This document shows, piece after piece, positions 15,429-25,111 of a stretch of DNA of 64,000 nt; position 1 is the stretch's first letter; every line of letters begins with the position of its first letter. The notes beneath the pieces are model-generated. The model was not told the origin of the DNA. It searched no databases and worked only from the letters and a program-made list of their open reading frames with translations. Source of the stretch: an uncultured Christensenella sp. (GTDB lineage: Bacteria > Bacillota > Clostridia > Christensenellales > UBA3700); assembly GCA_949290515.1 (NCBI GenBank), contig CASERZ010000001.1, positions 1 to 64,000 of the forward strand. Reading direction: 5' to 3'. A program made the translations under genes and the position numbers.

Positions 15429-18035
15429 ATGGCAAACATTCAAATCGTAAACGACGAACAATCTTTGCTGGCAAGACTTGCTGAAGTCAGAAAGGCGCAA
15501 GCTATCTATGCGACTTATACTCAAGAGCAGGTTGACAAGATTTTCTTTGCCGCAGCTATGGCTGCCAATAAGATGAGAATTCCCCTTGCTAAAATGGCTG
15601 TCGAAGAGACGGGTATGGGCGTTGTAGAGGACAAGGTTATCAAAAACCACTATGCATCCGAATATATCTACAACACTTACAAAAACGTCAAGACTTGCGG
15701 CGTAATCGAAAGAGACGAGGCTTTCGGCATCACCAAGTATGCAGAGCCTGTAGGCGTTCTTGCAGCGGTTGTTCCTACGACCAACCCTACTTCTACCGCT
15801 ATCTTCAAGTCCCTTCTCGCTTTGAAGACGAGAAACGGTCTTATCTTCTCTCCCCACCCCAGAGCTAAAAAGTGTACTATCGCTGCTGCCAAAGTCGTAC
15901 TCGACGCAGCTGTAGCGGCAGGCGCACCCGCAGGTATAATCGGCTGGATAGACGAGCCTTCCGTGCCTTTGTCCGGTATGATAATGAAAGAAGCAGACCT
16001 TATTTTGGCTACCGGCGGTCCCGGAATGGTTAAGGCGGCATATTCTTCCGGAAAGCCCGCTGTAGGCGTAGGCGCAGGTAATACTCCCGCTGTCGTAGAC
16101 GACAGTGCGGATATCAAGATGGCTGCTTATTCGATTTTGCACTCCAAGACTTTCGACAACGGTATGATTTGCGCATCCGAGCAATCTACTATCGTACTCG
16201 AAAAGGTATATAAGGAATTTAAGGAAGAAATGGCTTTCAGAGGCGCATACTTCCTCAATCCTCAACAGACTGATATGGTAAGAAAGACCATACTCATCAA
16301 CGGCGCGCTCAACGCTAAAATCGTAGGTCAGCCCGCTTGCGTTATCGCTAAGATGGCAGGCTTCGACGTACCCGAGACAGCAAAGGTACTCGTAGGCGAA
16401 GTAGAAAGCGTAGACCTCAGCGAAGAATTCGCTCACGAAAAACTTTCTCCCGTGCTCGCTATGTACAAGGCTAAGAACTTCGACGACGCTCTCGACAAGG
16501 CAAGCAAGCTTATCGACGACGGCGGACTCGGACACACTTCCGTATTGTATGTAAATACTGAGACGGGCAAAGAAAAGCTCGACAAATTCGCAAAGAGAAT
16601 GCGTACCTGCCGTGTGCTTATCAATACTCCTTCTTCTCAAGGCGGTATCGGTGACTTGTACAACTTCAAACTCGCTCCTTCGCTCACCCTTGGTTGCGGA
16701 AGCTGGGGCGGTAACAGCGTAAGCGAAAACGTAGGAGTTAAACATCTTATCAATATCAAGACAGTTGCAGAAAGGAGAGAGAATATGTTGTGGTTCAGAA
16801 CACCCGAAAAGGTATACTTCAAGAAAGGCTGTCTCGGCGTAGCTTTGAGAGAGCTCAAGGACGTAATGAACAAGAAAAAAGCGTTTATCGTAACCGACAG
16901 TTTCTTGTATCAGAGCGGATTTACAAAGAATATTACTGACAGACTTGACGAGATGGGTATCAGACATACCACTTTCTTCAACGTCGCACCCGACCCGACG
17001 CTTGCTTGCGCTATGGAAGGCGTAAAGGCTATGAGAGAGTTCGAACCTGACGTAATCATCGCAATCGGCGGCGGTTCCGCTATGGACGCAGGTAAGATTA
17101 TGTGGGTACTCTACGAGCATCCCGAAGTAGACTTCCAAGACCTCGCAATGAGATTTATGGATATCCGCAAGAGAGTATACACCTTCCCTCATATGGGCGA
17201 TAAGGCAACCTTTATTGCAATCGCAACGACTGCAGGTACCGGCTCTGAAGTAACTCCTTTTGCAGTTATTACCGATGAAAAGACTGGTACAAAGTATCCT
17301 CTTGCCGACTACGAACTCTTGCCCGATATGGCAATCGTAGACGCAGACCTTATGATGAATATTCCTAAGGGCTTGACGGCAGCTTCCGGTATCGACGCTT
17401 TGACTCACGCTCTCGAAGCTATCGCATCCGTAATGGCTACCGACTTTACCAACGGTATTGCTAAGCAGGCTATACAGATGATATTCGACTACTTGCCTAA
17501 AGCTTACGAGCTCGGCGCACACGATGCAGAAGCAAGAGAAGTTATGGCTCACGCTTCCTGTATGGCAGGTATGGCATTCGCAAACGCATTCCTTGGCGTA
17601 TGTCACTCTATGGCTCACAAGCTCGGCTCTTATCATCACTTGCCTCACGGCGTTGCAAATGCGCTTATGATTGACGAAGTAATCAGATTCAACGCAGTTG
17701 ACGACCCCGTAAAGATGGGTACTTTCCCTCAGTACAAGTATCCTCAGGCAAAGAAGAGATATGCCGACGTTGCAACTATGCTCGGACTTAAGGGCAAGAC
17801 TGATGACGAAAAGATTGAGTCTTTGATTGCAGAAATCGACAAACTCAAGAAGACTGTAGGAATCAAGGAAACCATCAAAGATTACGGTATCGACGAAGAG
17901 ACCTTCCTCTCCACTCTCGACAAGATGGTAGAGGACGCATTCGACGACCAGTGTACGGGTGCTAACCCCAGATATCCTCTTATGAAGGAAATCAAGCAGA
18001 TGTATCTCAATGCTTACTACGGCAAGAAAAACTGA
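15429..18035 (+). CDS. adhE: Bifunctional acetaldehyde-CoA/alcohol dehydrogenase
   Basis: 868 aa, the standard AdhE length. Residues 1-440 form the acylating aldehyde dehydrogenase with catalytic C248 in NGMICASEQS; about 455-868 form the iron-dependent alcohol dehydrogenase, with GGGSAMDAGK for NAD binding and histidines in ALTHALEA, CHSMAHKLG and HHLPHG for the metal. It reduces acetyl-CoA to ethanol in two NADH-consuming steps and usually assembles into spirosomes in the cytoplasm. Paired with pflB it regenerates NAD during sugar fermentation. The promoter is bracketed by two Rex-like operators. Ribosome site AAAAGGACGG precedes the ATG. It is followed by a hairpin terminator. Confidence 0.98.
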   Translation: MANIQIVNDEQSLLARLAEVRKAQAIYATYTQEQVDKIFFAAAMAANKMRIPLAKMAVEETGMGVVEDKVIKNHYASEYIYNTYKNVKTCGVIERDEAFGITKYAEPVGVLAAVVPTTNPTSTAIFKSLLALKTRNGLIFSPHPRAKKCTIAAAKVVLDAAVAAGAPAGIIGWIDEPSVPLSGMIMKEADLILATGGPGMVKAAYSSGKPAVGVGAGNTPAVVDDSADIKMAAYSILHSKTFDNGMICASEQSTIVLEKVYKEFKEEMAFRGAYFLNPQQTDMVRKTILINGALNAKIVGQPACVIAKMAGFDVPETAKVLVGEVESVDLSEEFAHEKLSPVLAMYKAKNFDDALDKASKLIDDGGLGHTSVLYVNTETGKEKLDKFAKRMRTCRVLINTPSSQGGIGDLYNFKLAPSLTLGCGSWGGNSVSENVGVKHLINIKTVAERRENMLWFRTPEKVYFKKGCLGVALRELKDVMNKKKAFIVTDSFLYQSGFTKNITDRLDEMGIRHTTFFNVAPDPTLACAMEGVKAMREFEPDVIIAIGGGSAMDAGKIMWVLYEHPEVDFQDLAMRFMDIRKRVYTFPHMGDKATFIAIATTAGTGSEVTPFAVITDEKTGTKYPLADYELLPDMAIVDADLMMNIPKGLTAASGIDALTHALEAIASVMATDFTNGIAKQAIQMIFDYLPKAYELGAHDAEAREVMAHASCMAGMAFANAFLGVCHSMAHKLGSYHHLPHGVANALMIDEVIRFNAVDDPVKMGTFPQYKYPQAKKRYADVATMLGLKGKTDDEKIESLIAEIDKLKKTVGIKETIKDYGIDEETFLSTLDKMVEDAFDDQCTGANPRYPLMKEIKQMYLNAYYGKKN

Positions 18036-18077
18036 ATTTTCGGTTGAAGGTTTTCTTCTTCAATAATAACTTCATAG

Positions 18078-18112
18078 CGATAGAAGTCGGCGCAAGCCGG
18101 CTTCTATTGTTA
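18078..18112 (+). terminator. Intrinsic terminator of adhE
   Basis: TAGAAGTCGGC (18081-18091) pairs with GCCGGCTTCTA (18096-18106), loop GCAA-type; only a short T-rich tail follows. Confidence 0.75.
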
Positions 18113-18262
18113 TAGGTCGGTTTAATTTTTGGGTACGTTTTTAAAAACTTATAAATGCACGGCTTTAGATAATGTATAGGAAAACGAGATTTTGTATTGT
18201 ATATTTTCTCGATAGGTGCTAGAATTACTATAGCTGAATATTTATTTGATAACAAGGCAGAT

Positions 18263-19018
18263 ATGACGGATTTTGAAAATAAGATAAATTTATTGAGGAA
18301 TATGATAGCAAAAAGCAACAATATCGTTGCTTTGACAGGCGCGGGAATATCCGTGCCTAGCGGCATACCCGATTTCAGAAGCTCGGACGGACTTTATACC
18401 ACAAGCAAGGGCTACTCATACTCAGCCGAGGAGCTTTTATCCCATACTTGTTTTGTAAACGCTACCGATGAATTTTACGAATTCTACAAAAACAATATGA
18501 TATACAAAAACGCTACTTTCAACAAAGCGCATTCGTATCTTAAAAAACTCGAAGATGCGGGCAAATTAAAAGCCGTCATAACTCAGAATATCGACGGACT
18601 GCATACGCTTGCGGGAAGTAAAAACGTACTTGAATTTCACGGAAGCATATATCGCAATACCTGTACGGGCTGTGGCAAAAAATACGACCTCGATTATGTC
18701 TTGGCTAGCAAAGGGATACCGAGATGCAGCGTATGCGGCAATATAATAAAGCCTGACGTAGTGCTTTACGAAGAAGGACTTGACGAACAGACGGTAACAA
18801 AAAGCATACAGGCAGTATGTTCTGCAGATATGCTTTTGGTAATAGGTACGTCGCTCAAGGTTTATCCTGCGGCAGGACTTGTGGATTATTACAGAGGCAA
18901 CAGGCTTGTGCTCATCAACAAGGATGCTACAGGGTATGACAAATCGGCAGACCTTGTACTCAACGAAGACATAATCAAAGTGGTAGATAAACTGGCAGAA
19001 AAAGATAATCTGTTTTAA
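18263..19018 (+). CDS. cobB: NAD-dependent protein deacylase, Sir2 family
   Basis: Start chosen at MTDFENKIN because it fits family length; upstream in-frame sequence is not protein-like. 251 aa. NAD binding: GAGISVPSGIPDFRS; catalytic TQNIDGLH and the active-site histidine in EFHGS; zinc site C-x2-C ... C-x2-C (CTGCGKKY and CSVCGN); KPDVVLYEE and IGTSLKVYPAA complete the Rossmann fold. Sirtuins remove acetyl or other acyl groups from protein lysines using NAD, often acting on acetyl-CoA enzymes. The gene follows adhE with its own region and is convergent with malic enzyme. Ribosome site (AAGGCAG) is moderate. Confidence 0.95.
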   Translation: MTDFENKINLLRNMIAKSNNIVALTGAGISVPSGIPDFRSSDGLYTTSKGYSYSAEELLSHTCFVNATDEFYEFYKNNMIYKNATFNKAHSYLKKLEDAGKLKAVITQNIDGLHTLAGSKNVLEFHGSIYRNTCTGCGKKYDLDYVLASKGIPRCSVCGNIIKPDVVLYEEGLDEQTVTKSIQAVCSADMLLVIGTSLKVYPAAGLVDYYRGNRLVLINKDATGYDKSADLVLNEDIIKVVDKLAEKDNLF

Positions 19019-19112
19019 ATTGAATTTACACTTTAATAAATGATTTGAAACAATATTAAACAGCAATTACATTATGTAAAATTTTCAAAAACAGTTATAG
19101 TAAAGTAAGAAT

Positions 19113-19142
19113 AAAAGCGGGTATTACACCCGCTTTCGGTTT
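19113..19142. terminator. Bidirectional terminator between sirtuin and malic enzyme
   Basis: AAAGCGGGT (19114-19122) pairs with ACCCGCTTT (19128-19136); T-rich tracts follow in both directions. Confidence 0.85.
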
Positions 19143-19161
19143 TTATAGCAACAGTTTTTTA

Positions 19162-20331
19162 TTATATTCTTGCTACGCCGCTGTCCTTAGCCGCTTTTGC
19201 TACGGCTTTTGCGACAGTAGAGCCTATGCGCTTGTCGAAAGCCATAGGAAGTATGTAGTCTTCATTGAGTTCTTCGTCGCTGACAAGACTTGCGATAGCT
19301 TTAGCCGCAGCTACTTTCATATCCTCGTTGATTTCCTTTGCTCTCACGTCGAGCGCGCCTCTGAATATGCCGGGGAAGGCGAGTACGTTGTTTATTTGGT
19401 TGGGGAAGTCGCTGCGTCCCGTGCCTACTACGCGTGCACCGGCTTTCTTTGCTACGTCTGGCATAATCTCGGGTACGGGGTTTGCCATAGCCATAACTAT
19501 TGCGTCCTTTGTCATAGACTTAATCATATCTTCGGTCACGATATTGGGGGCGGAAACGCCTACAAATATGTCTGCGCCTTTCATTGCGTCGGCAAGAGTA
19601 CCTTGCTTACGCGCTTTGTTTGTAATCTCGGCAAGCTCTTCGTTGCCCTTAGGCTCGTTGACGCCCTTGCAGATTATGCCTTTTCTGTTGCAGACGTATA
19701 TATCCTTCACGCCGAGTTTGAGGAGAAGTTTTGCGATTGCAGTACCTGCCGCGCCCGCACCGCTGAAAGTTACAATAAGGTCTTCCCACTTTTTGCCGAC
19801 GATTTTCAGTGCGTTTGTGATAGCGGCTACCGTTACTACCGCGGTGCCGTGCTGGTCATCGTGGAATATAGGGATATCCGTACATTCTTTGAGCTTCTTT
19901 TCTATTTCGAAACATCTGGGGGCTGATATGTCCTCGAGGTTTACGCCGCCAAAACTTCCCGAGAGAAGAGCGATAGTCTTGACTATGTCGTCTACGTCTT
20001 TGGATTTGACGCAGAGGGGAATAGCGTCTACGTCACCGAATTCTTTGAAAAGCACGCATTTGCCTTCCATAACGGGCATACCCGCTTCGGGGCCTATATC
20101 GCCTAATCCCAATACTGCCGTGCCGTCTGTTACGACAGCGACCGTATTCCAGCGTCTTGTGAGGTCGTACGATTTGTCTACGTCCTTTTGTATTTCAAGA
20201 CAAGCCTGTGCAACTCCGGGAGTGTAGGCGAGAGACAAGTCTTCCTTACCGTTGATTTTGCTTCTCGTATTGATTTCTATTTTACCTCTCCACTCGTAGT
20301 GTTTTTTGAGAGATTCTTTCATATAATCCAT
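19162..20331 (-). CDS. Malate dehydrogenase (oxaloacetate-decarboxylating), malic enzyme
   Basis: Start at MDYMKES, set by AAGGAG 7 nt upstream on the minus strand; the longer frame lacks a site. 389 aa, the short bacterial NAD(P) malic enzyme without the phosphotransacetylase domain. Motifs: LAYTPGVAQAC, the catalytic lysine region MEGKCVLFKEFGDVDAIPLC, metal-binding HDDQHGTAVV and nucleotide-binding FSGAGAAGTAIAKLLLK. It converts malate to pyruvate and CO2 (or the reverse), feeding the pyruvate pool used by PflB. Faces the sirtuin gene and shares a terminator with it. Confidence 0.96.
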   Translation of the reverse strand: MDYMKESLKKHYEWRGKIEINTRSKINGKEDLSLAYTPGVAQACLEIQKDVDKSYDLTRRWNTVAVVTDGTAVLGLGDIGPEAGMPVMEGKCVLFKEFGDVDAIPLCVKSKDVDDIVKTIALLSGSFGGVNLEDISAPRCFEIEKKLKECTDIPIFHDDQHGTAVVTVAAITNALKIVGKKWEDLIVTFSGAGAAGTAIAKLLLKLGVKDIYVCNRKGIICKGVNEPKGNEELAEITNKARKQGTLADAMKGADIFVGVSAPNIVTEDMIKSMTKDAIVMAMANPVPEIMPDVAKKAGARVVGTGRSDFPNQINNVLAFPGIFRGALDVRAKEINEDMKVAAAKAIASLVSDEELNEDYILPMAFDKRIGSTVAKAVAKAAKDSGVARI

Positions 20332-20495
20332 AGATTTTCTCCTTGAAGAGTATTTACTAATATATTTTAGCACACAATTTCGTTTTTGGGAAATGATTGA
20401 GGTACATTGACGCTACTTTTTACCGTATGTTTTGTGGGGGCATCGGCGAAAAACGTCGGCGCGCTTTTAGGTATAAATAATATTATATAATTATA

Positions 20496-20524
20496 TTGAC
20501 AATTTGCCGCCTTGCTTGTAAAAT
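20496..20524 (+). promoter_or_regulatory. Sigma-A promoter of the Trp/Tyr-type ABC operon
   Basis: TTGACA (20496-20501), 17-nt spacer, TAAAAT (20519-20524). A small hairpin CGGGC (20535-20539)/GCCCG (20549-20553) lies in the short leader before the ribosome site AAAGGAG. Confidence 0.85.
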
Positions 20525-20573
20525 AGATAATATACGGGCTTGCACATTGCCCGATTTATAAAAGGAGAAAGTT

Positions 20574-21533
20574 ATGAAAAAACTCATTATCGCAATTTTG
20601 ATTATAGCAATGACGGTTAGTTGCGTTGCTGCATTTGCAGGATGCGAAAGCGCGGATTACAACGTAGGTATCGTACAATTTGCACCTCATACAGCTCTCG
20701 ACGCTGCAAACAATGCTTTCCAGGCAAAACTTGCAGAACTTATGAAGGCAGAGGGCAAGACCGTACAATTCTACAACAACAATGCGACGGGCGAAGTTTC
20801 CAATGCAACTACGGCGGCAGAAACCCTCGTAAACAGAAACGTTGATATGATTTTTGCAATCGCTACGCCTGCGGCTCAGGCAGTGCAAGCGGCTACAAAG
20901 GATATCCCCGTAGTATTCACGGCAGTAACGTCTGCTCAGATAGCAGGTCTTACCGAATCCAATATTACCGGCGTTACCGACCTGAATGACGTAGATATGC
21001 AGGTTGACCTTATGGCAAAACTTGTTCCCGGCGCAACTAAAATGGGTATTCTTTATTCCACCGACGAGCCTAACTCCGAACTTCAGAAAAATCTCGCGGT
21101 AGAAGCTATGGAAGAAAAGGGTATTACCGTAGTAGTACAGGGTATCACCGATATGCAAGGCGTAGAGCCTGCTTTCAACAACTTCAAGGCTCAGGGCGTA
21201 CAGTGTATTTATATTCCTACCGACAACAGACTTGCAGAAGGCGCGTCCAGCGTACATTCCGCTAATATGGCTACCGAAGCCAACATTCCTATCGTATGCG
21301 GCGAAACAGAAATGAATAAGCTTTGCGGTATCGCAACTTACGGCGTCAACTACGCTAAGCTCGGAGAGCAGTCTGCTCAGGTAGCTTTCGATATTCTCTT
21401 CAACGGAAAGAAGCCTTCTGAAATCGTGGTAGTAGACCCTGTGGTTACTGCTGACGACTTCAGCATAAGCGAAGATATTGCCACTGCAATCGGATTTACT
21501 ATTCCCGACGAAGTGCTTGCTTTGGCAAAATAA
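20574..21533 (+). CDS. ABC transporter substrate-binding lipoprotein (TrpX/ABC_sub_bind family)
   Basis: Lipobox A-F-A-G-C24 after a hydrophobic signal. The mature part fits PF04392: VGIVQFAPHTALDAANNAF, TVQFYNNNATGEVSNATT, MIFAIATPAAQAV, KDIPVVFTAVTSA and MGILYSTDEPNSELQ are typical strands of the two-lobed fold. Members bind tryptophan, tyrosine or other aromatic or branched compounds; TrpX with a BPD_transp_2 permease and ATPase is the known arrangement, and both follow here. Substrate is inferred from family. Length 319 aa is usual. Confidence 0.93.
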   Translation: MKKLIIAILIIAMTVSCVAAFAGCESADYNVGIVQFAPHTALDAANNAFQAKLAELMKAEGKTVQFYNNNATGEVSNATTAAETLVNRNVDMIFAIATPAAQAVQAATKDIPVVFTAVTSAQIAGLTESNITGVTDLNDVDMQVDLMAKLVPGATKMGILYSTDEPNSELQKNLAVEAMEEKGITVVVQGITDMQGVEPAFNNFKAQGVQCIYIPTDNRLAEGASSVHSANMATEANIPIVCGETEMNKLCGIATYGVNYAKLGEQSAQVAFDILFNGKKPSEIVVVDPVVTADDFSISEDIATAIGFTIPDEVLALAK

Positions 21534-21601
21534 TTAAGATAAAACAAAATAACAAAACAAAACTACGGACAGCATTAATGCTGTCCGTAAAAAGGTGAAT
21601 A

Positions 21602-22690
21602 ATGGACGTATTTTTTTCTACCTTCCTGACGGGAGCGAATCAAGGACTTTTATGGGCTGTACTTGCCATAGGCGTGTATATCTCATACAGAATACTTGAC
21701 TTTGCTGACCTTACCGTGGAAGGCAGTTTTGCGAGCGGCGGCGCTACGGCAGGCATAATTATGTCATTGGCAAAAGATTTTGTCGCTAAAGGTGCTGCGG
21801 CAGGTATGTTTATGTCGGTCATATCCATATTGTGCGCCGTTGTTGTCGGCGGACTTGCGGGACTCGTAACCGGACTTTTGAATACAAAACTTAAGATTGC
21901 TCCTATTCTTGCGGGCATATTGACAATGACAGGATTGTATTCGGTCAATCTTATGATTATGGGTATAGGTACAGGCGGGGCAAAAAACAATATTGCTCTC
22001 GGACCTATCGGCACGTTGTTTACAAAGATAGGCGACGTAATTCCGATACCTAAGAATTATATCATATTGATAATAGGCATTCTTACGGCAGCGATAGTTA
22101 TAGCCATACTGTACTGGTTTTTCGGCACGGAAGTCGGTAGTGCGATGAGGGCTACGGGTAACAACGAAAAGATGGCAAAAGCTCAGGGCATAAACACGCA
22201 GAATTCAAAGATATTGGGACTTGTGGTATCCAATGCGCTGGTTGCTTTGTCGGGCGCACTCGTTGCACATCAGCAGAGTAACGCATCCGTTACAATGGGT
22301 GTAGGCGCGATAGTTATAGGTCTTGCCGCAATCATTATAGGTGAGAGCATTATCTCGGCAAAATTCCCCTTCTGGGCAAGACTTGCCAGCATAGTAATAG
22401 GAAGTTTGATATACAGAATAATCATCTCCTATATTTATCTTGCGGGAGTAGATTCCGAATACGTAAAGCTTCTCACGGCAATTATGGTAGTTGTTGCGCT
22501 TGCAATACCTCTCATAAAGGAAAAGGTAGGTCCTATAATAAAGAAAAAACGCGAGGCTAAGAATAAAAACGCAAATACGCCTTCAGACAGCGAGCCTCCT
22601 GTTGATAACAATACTGATAAAAGCACTAACGAAGGTGCGTTAGCTGACAATGCGGAAGAGACAAAAGTCAAGTCCGCGAAGGAGGTCTAG
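21602..22690 (+). CDS. ABC transporter permease (TrpY-like, BPD_transp_2)
   Basis: About eight to nine membrane segments in residues 5-310, starting FLTGANQGLLWAVLAIGVYISYRILDF in several parts. ATGNNEKMAKAQGINT is the cytoplasmic coupling loop typical of branched-chain/TrpY-type permeases. The last 55 residues are a hydrophilic tail rich in Lys, Asn, Asp and Glu without recognised domain. It lies 68 nt after the binding protein and 1 nt before the ATPase start, in one operon. Ribosome site AAAGGTG precedes the ATG. Confidence 0.94.
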   Translation: MDVFFSTFLTGANQGLLWAVLAIGVYISYRILDFADLTVEGSFASGGATAGIIMSLAKDFVAKGAAAGMFMSVISILCAVVVGGLAGLVTGLLNTKLKIAPILAGILTMTGLYSVNLMIMGIGTGGAKNNIALGPIGTLFTKIGDVIPIPKNYIILIIGILTAAIVIAILYWFFGTEVGSAMRATGNNEKMAKAQGINTQNSKILGLVVSNALVALSGALVAHQQSNASVTMGVGAIVIGLAAIIIGESIISAKFPFWARLASIVIGSLIYRIIISYIYLAGVDSEYVKLLTAIMVVVALAIPLIKEKVGPIIKKKREAKNKNANTPSDSEPPVDNNTDKSTNEGALADNAEETKVKSAKEV

Positions 22691-22691
22691 T

Positions 22692-23486
22692 ATGCTCGAA
22701 CTTAAAGGAATACACAAGACTTTCAATATAGGTACAGTTAATGAGAAAAAGGCGCTTACCGACTTAAATCTCAAGGTAGACGAAGGAGATTTTATTACCG
22801 TAATAGGCGGTAACGGAGCAGGTAAGTCTACAATGCTCAATATTATAGCGGGCGTATTTTTGCCTGAAGAGGGAGATATCGTTATCGACGGCGTAAACGT
22901 AACCCGTCTTGCGGAGCATAAGCGCGCAAGTATGATAGGAAGAGTTTTTCAGGACCCTATGATAGGTACGGCTGCCAATATGAATATCGAAGAAAACCTT
23001 GCTCTTGCCAACAGGCGAGGAAAGATGAGAGGCTTAGGCTGGGGAGTCAAGAAAGGAGAAAGAGAATTATTCAGAGAAAAGCTCAAAATGCTCGACCTCA
23101 ATCTAGAGGACAGAATGACGACTAAAGTCGGACTTCTTTCGGGCGGACAGAGACAGGCTTTGACTCTTCTTATGGCTACGCTTATCAAACCCAAGGTATT
23201 GCTCCTTGACGAGCATACTGCGGCACTCGACCCCAAAACGGCAAGCAAAGTGCTTTCGCTTACGGAGGAGATAACGAGCGAGCAGAATATCACCACCATT
23301 ATGATTACGCACAATATGAAAGACGCAATAAGATACGGCAACCGCCTTATTATGATGAACAACGGCTCTATCATATACGACGTAAAAGGTGAGGATAAGC
23401 AAAAGCTTACAGTCAAAGATTTGCTCTTGAAATTCGAGCAGAGCAGCGAGGGTGAGTTTGCCAACGACAGAATGTTGTTGACTTGA
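22692..23486 (+). CDS. ABC transporter ATP-binding protein (TrpZ-like)
   Basis: Start at MLELKGIHK, with an ideal GAAGGAGG 6 nt upstream; the longer frame only overlaps the permease. 264 aa. Walker A GGNGAGKST, Q-loop GRVFQDPMIG, signature LSGGQRQALTL, Walker B VLLLDEHTAALD with catalytic Glu, and H-loop MITHNM. The order and motif variants match ATPases paired with TrpX/TrpY importers. Ends just before a strong terminator. Confidence 0.95.
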   Translation: MLELKGIHKTFNIGTVNEKKALTDLNLKVDEGDFITVIGGNGAGKSTMLNIIAGVFLPEEGDIVIDGVNVTRLAEHKRASMIGRVFQDPMIGTAANMNIEENLALANRRGKMRGLGWGVKKGERELFREKLKMLDLNLEDRMTTKVGLLSGGQRQALTLLMATLIKPKVLLLDEHTAALDPKTASKVLSLTEEITSEQNITTIMITHNMKDAIRYGNRLIMMNNGSIIYDVKGEDKQKLTVKDLLLKFEQSSEGEFANDRMLLT

Positions 23487-23507
23487 CAACACGTTAAGAA
23501 ACGAATC

Positions 23508-23536
23508 AAAAAAGGACGGCTAGCCGTCCTTTTTTA
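23508..23536 (+). terminator. Intrinsic terminator of the Trp/Tyr-type ABC operon
   Basis: AAAGGACGGC-TA-GCCGTCCTTTTTT, a near-perfect palindrome with T-run. Confidence 0.93.
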
Positions 23537-23951
23537 ATCAAGCATAGCTTTTTATAAATAAATCAATTAATATAAGACTCAAATCAATTTTTATAATCGG
23601 ATTTTAAATTTTGCCGATACAAGATTTTATCTTAATTGATTATTAATCGTAAAAAATTGATATATCGAAAACAAGATACTCTTTCAGCGCATAGCACAGA
23701 ATATCTTTTATAATATATCATAACAAAAATTTGTATATAAACATTAAAATTATGGACAAAACGGATATTTTTGGCAATTTTCTCTCAATTTTTTCTTATA
23801 TTTTCACATAAAATTTAATATATCACAGTAATATTGTATACAAATTAACGTATTATTTGTAAAAACAAGATTAAAAAACATTAAAAATCGGAAAAATATC
23901 CCTAAATAATCATAAAATTTGTGCAATTTTGTCTAAAAATTTTTAATAAAG
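23537..23951. other. Very AT-rich intergenic region before the AraC regulator
   Basis: About 415 bases with long A and T tracts and no supported gene, RNA or repeat. Such tracts may be bent DNA; nothing more can be said. Confidence 0.4.
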
Positions 23952-23980
23952 TTGCCAAGGCGGCTGAAAAGTGGTAATAT
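23952..23980 (+). promoter_or_regulatory. Sigma-A promoter of the AraC-family gene
   Basis: TTGCCA (23952-23957), 17-nt spacer, TAATAT (23975-23980). Confidence 0.6.
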
Positions 23981-24042
23981 TAATATGTATAAAAAATTTA
24001 TTACTTTTATCAACAAAACAGGAAAACAGGACGGATTAGATT

Positions 24043-24849
24043 ATGGCGGAATTTTTTATCAACTTCGCTCACCTTATTGACGAGAAGTCTCCCGTAAACA
24101 TCAGAGTTATAGGAGAAACTCAAAAAGAGGACAGTATCAACAACGAGCGAAAGAATTCGGATATTATGGCTCTTGAATACATAATATCGGGCGAGGGCGT
24201 GCTCGAAATAAACGGCAAGACGTATTATCCCAAGGCGGGTGACGTATTCTTCCTCAAAAAGGGAAGCGACCACAAATACTCTTCGAGCAAGAAAAACGGT
24301 TGGCATAAAATCTGGATTATTTTCGAAGGAAAACTTATGGAAGAGATGGTAAAACTTTATCTTCCCGAAGATACTTATCTGTTTTCGAATTGCTATGTAG
24401 GCAGTTATTTTAAGGATATACTGTATTATCTCAAAAACTACAAAAACGACTACAAAAAACTTACAGACGGCGTATCTATAAAGTTGTTTGAGATTTTTAC
24501 CGCGATAAGAAGCAATACCACTGCCCCCAAAGACAGCTTGGCTATGCAAATCAAAAATACTCTCGATATGATGGTCGAAAAGGAACTATCATTGGAGAGT
24601 CTTTGCGCGCAGTTTAATTATTCGAAAAACCATATTATTCACATATTCAAGCAGGAGTTCGGCATCACGCCTTACAATTATTTTCTCGAGAGAAAAATCG
24701 AATATGCAAAAGTTTATCTCGACAACTGCAGTCTGTCTATTGGCGAGATAGCGCAAAAGCTTTCGTTCAGCGACCAGCAATACTTCTCGATTTGTTTCAA
24801 GAAGATTGTGGGAGTATCTCCCGTCGCATACAGAAACAAAAAATTCTGA
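24043..24849 (+). CDS. AraC-family transcriptional regulator with cupin sensor
   Basis: Residues about 45-95 form an AraC-type cupin (GEGVLEINGKTYYPKAGDVFFLKKGSDHKY in pieces), the usual sugar-sensing domain. Residues about 170-268 form two helix-turn-helix units: ELSLESLCAQFNYSKNHIIHIFKQEFGITPYNYF and SIGEIAQKLSFSDQQYFSICFKKIVGVSP, ending PVAYRNKKF. Regulators of this type mostly activate sugar or polysaccharide uptake and hydrolysis genes. No target is adjacent: upstream is a finished operon with terminator, downstream a tRNA synthetase. The GH3 and GH16 genes in this window are possible targets but no shared site was found. Confidence 0.93.
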   Translation: MAEFFINFAHLIDEKSPVNIRVIGETQKEDSINNERKNSDIMALEYIISGEGVLEINGKTYYPKAGDVFFLKKGSDHKYSSSKKNGWHKIWIIFEGKLMEEMVKLYLPEDTYLFSNCYVGSYFKDILYYLKNYKNDYKKLTDGVSIKLFEIFTAIRSNTTAPKDSLAMQIKNTLDMMVEKELSLESLCAQFNYSKNHIIHIFKQEFGITPYNYFLERKIEYAKVYLDNCSLSIGEIAQKLSFSDQQYFSICFKKIVGVSPVAYRNKKF

Positions 24850-24858
24850 TTTAAAAAA

Positions 24859-24886
24859 CAATTCACCCTTCGGGGTGAATTTTTTA
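24859..24886 (+). terminator. Intrinsic terminator of the AraC-family gene
   Basis: AATTCACCC-TTCG-GGGTGAATT followed by T-run; UUCG tetraloop. Confidence 0.93.
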
Positions 24887-25019
24887 TAAATTGTTGTTCG
24901 GTTTTTGCAGGGCAAGACTTTTAAGACTGTTTTCTAAGGTAGCGGCGGCTTTACCTGATGGCGTTTTAACTTAATTAAGATAATATAAACACGTATTGCG
25001 CGCGAGTATATTATTTTAG

Positions 25020-25048
25020 TTGAAAAATATCGTTTTGTATGCTAAAAT
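25020..25048 (+). promoter_or_regulatory. Sigma-A promoter of lysK
   Basis: TTGAAA (25020-25025), 17-nt spacer, TAAAAT (25043-25048). The leader of about 60 nt is too short for a T-box. Confidence 0.75.
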
Positions 25049-25111
25049 AACTAGCGTAACTACAATACCGTGTCTACACGGAAATACAAATATACCAGAG
25101 GTTTTGAATTT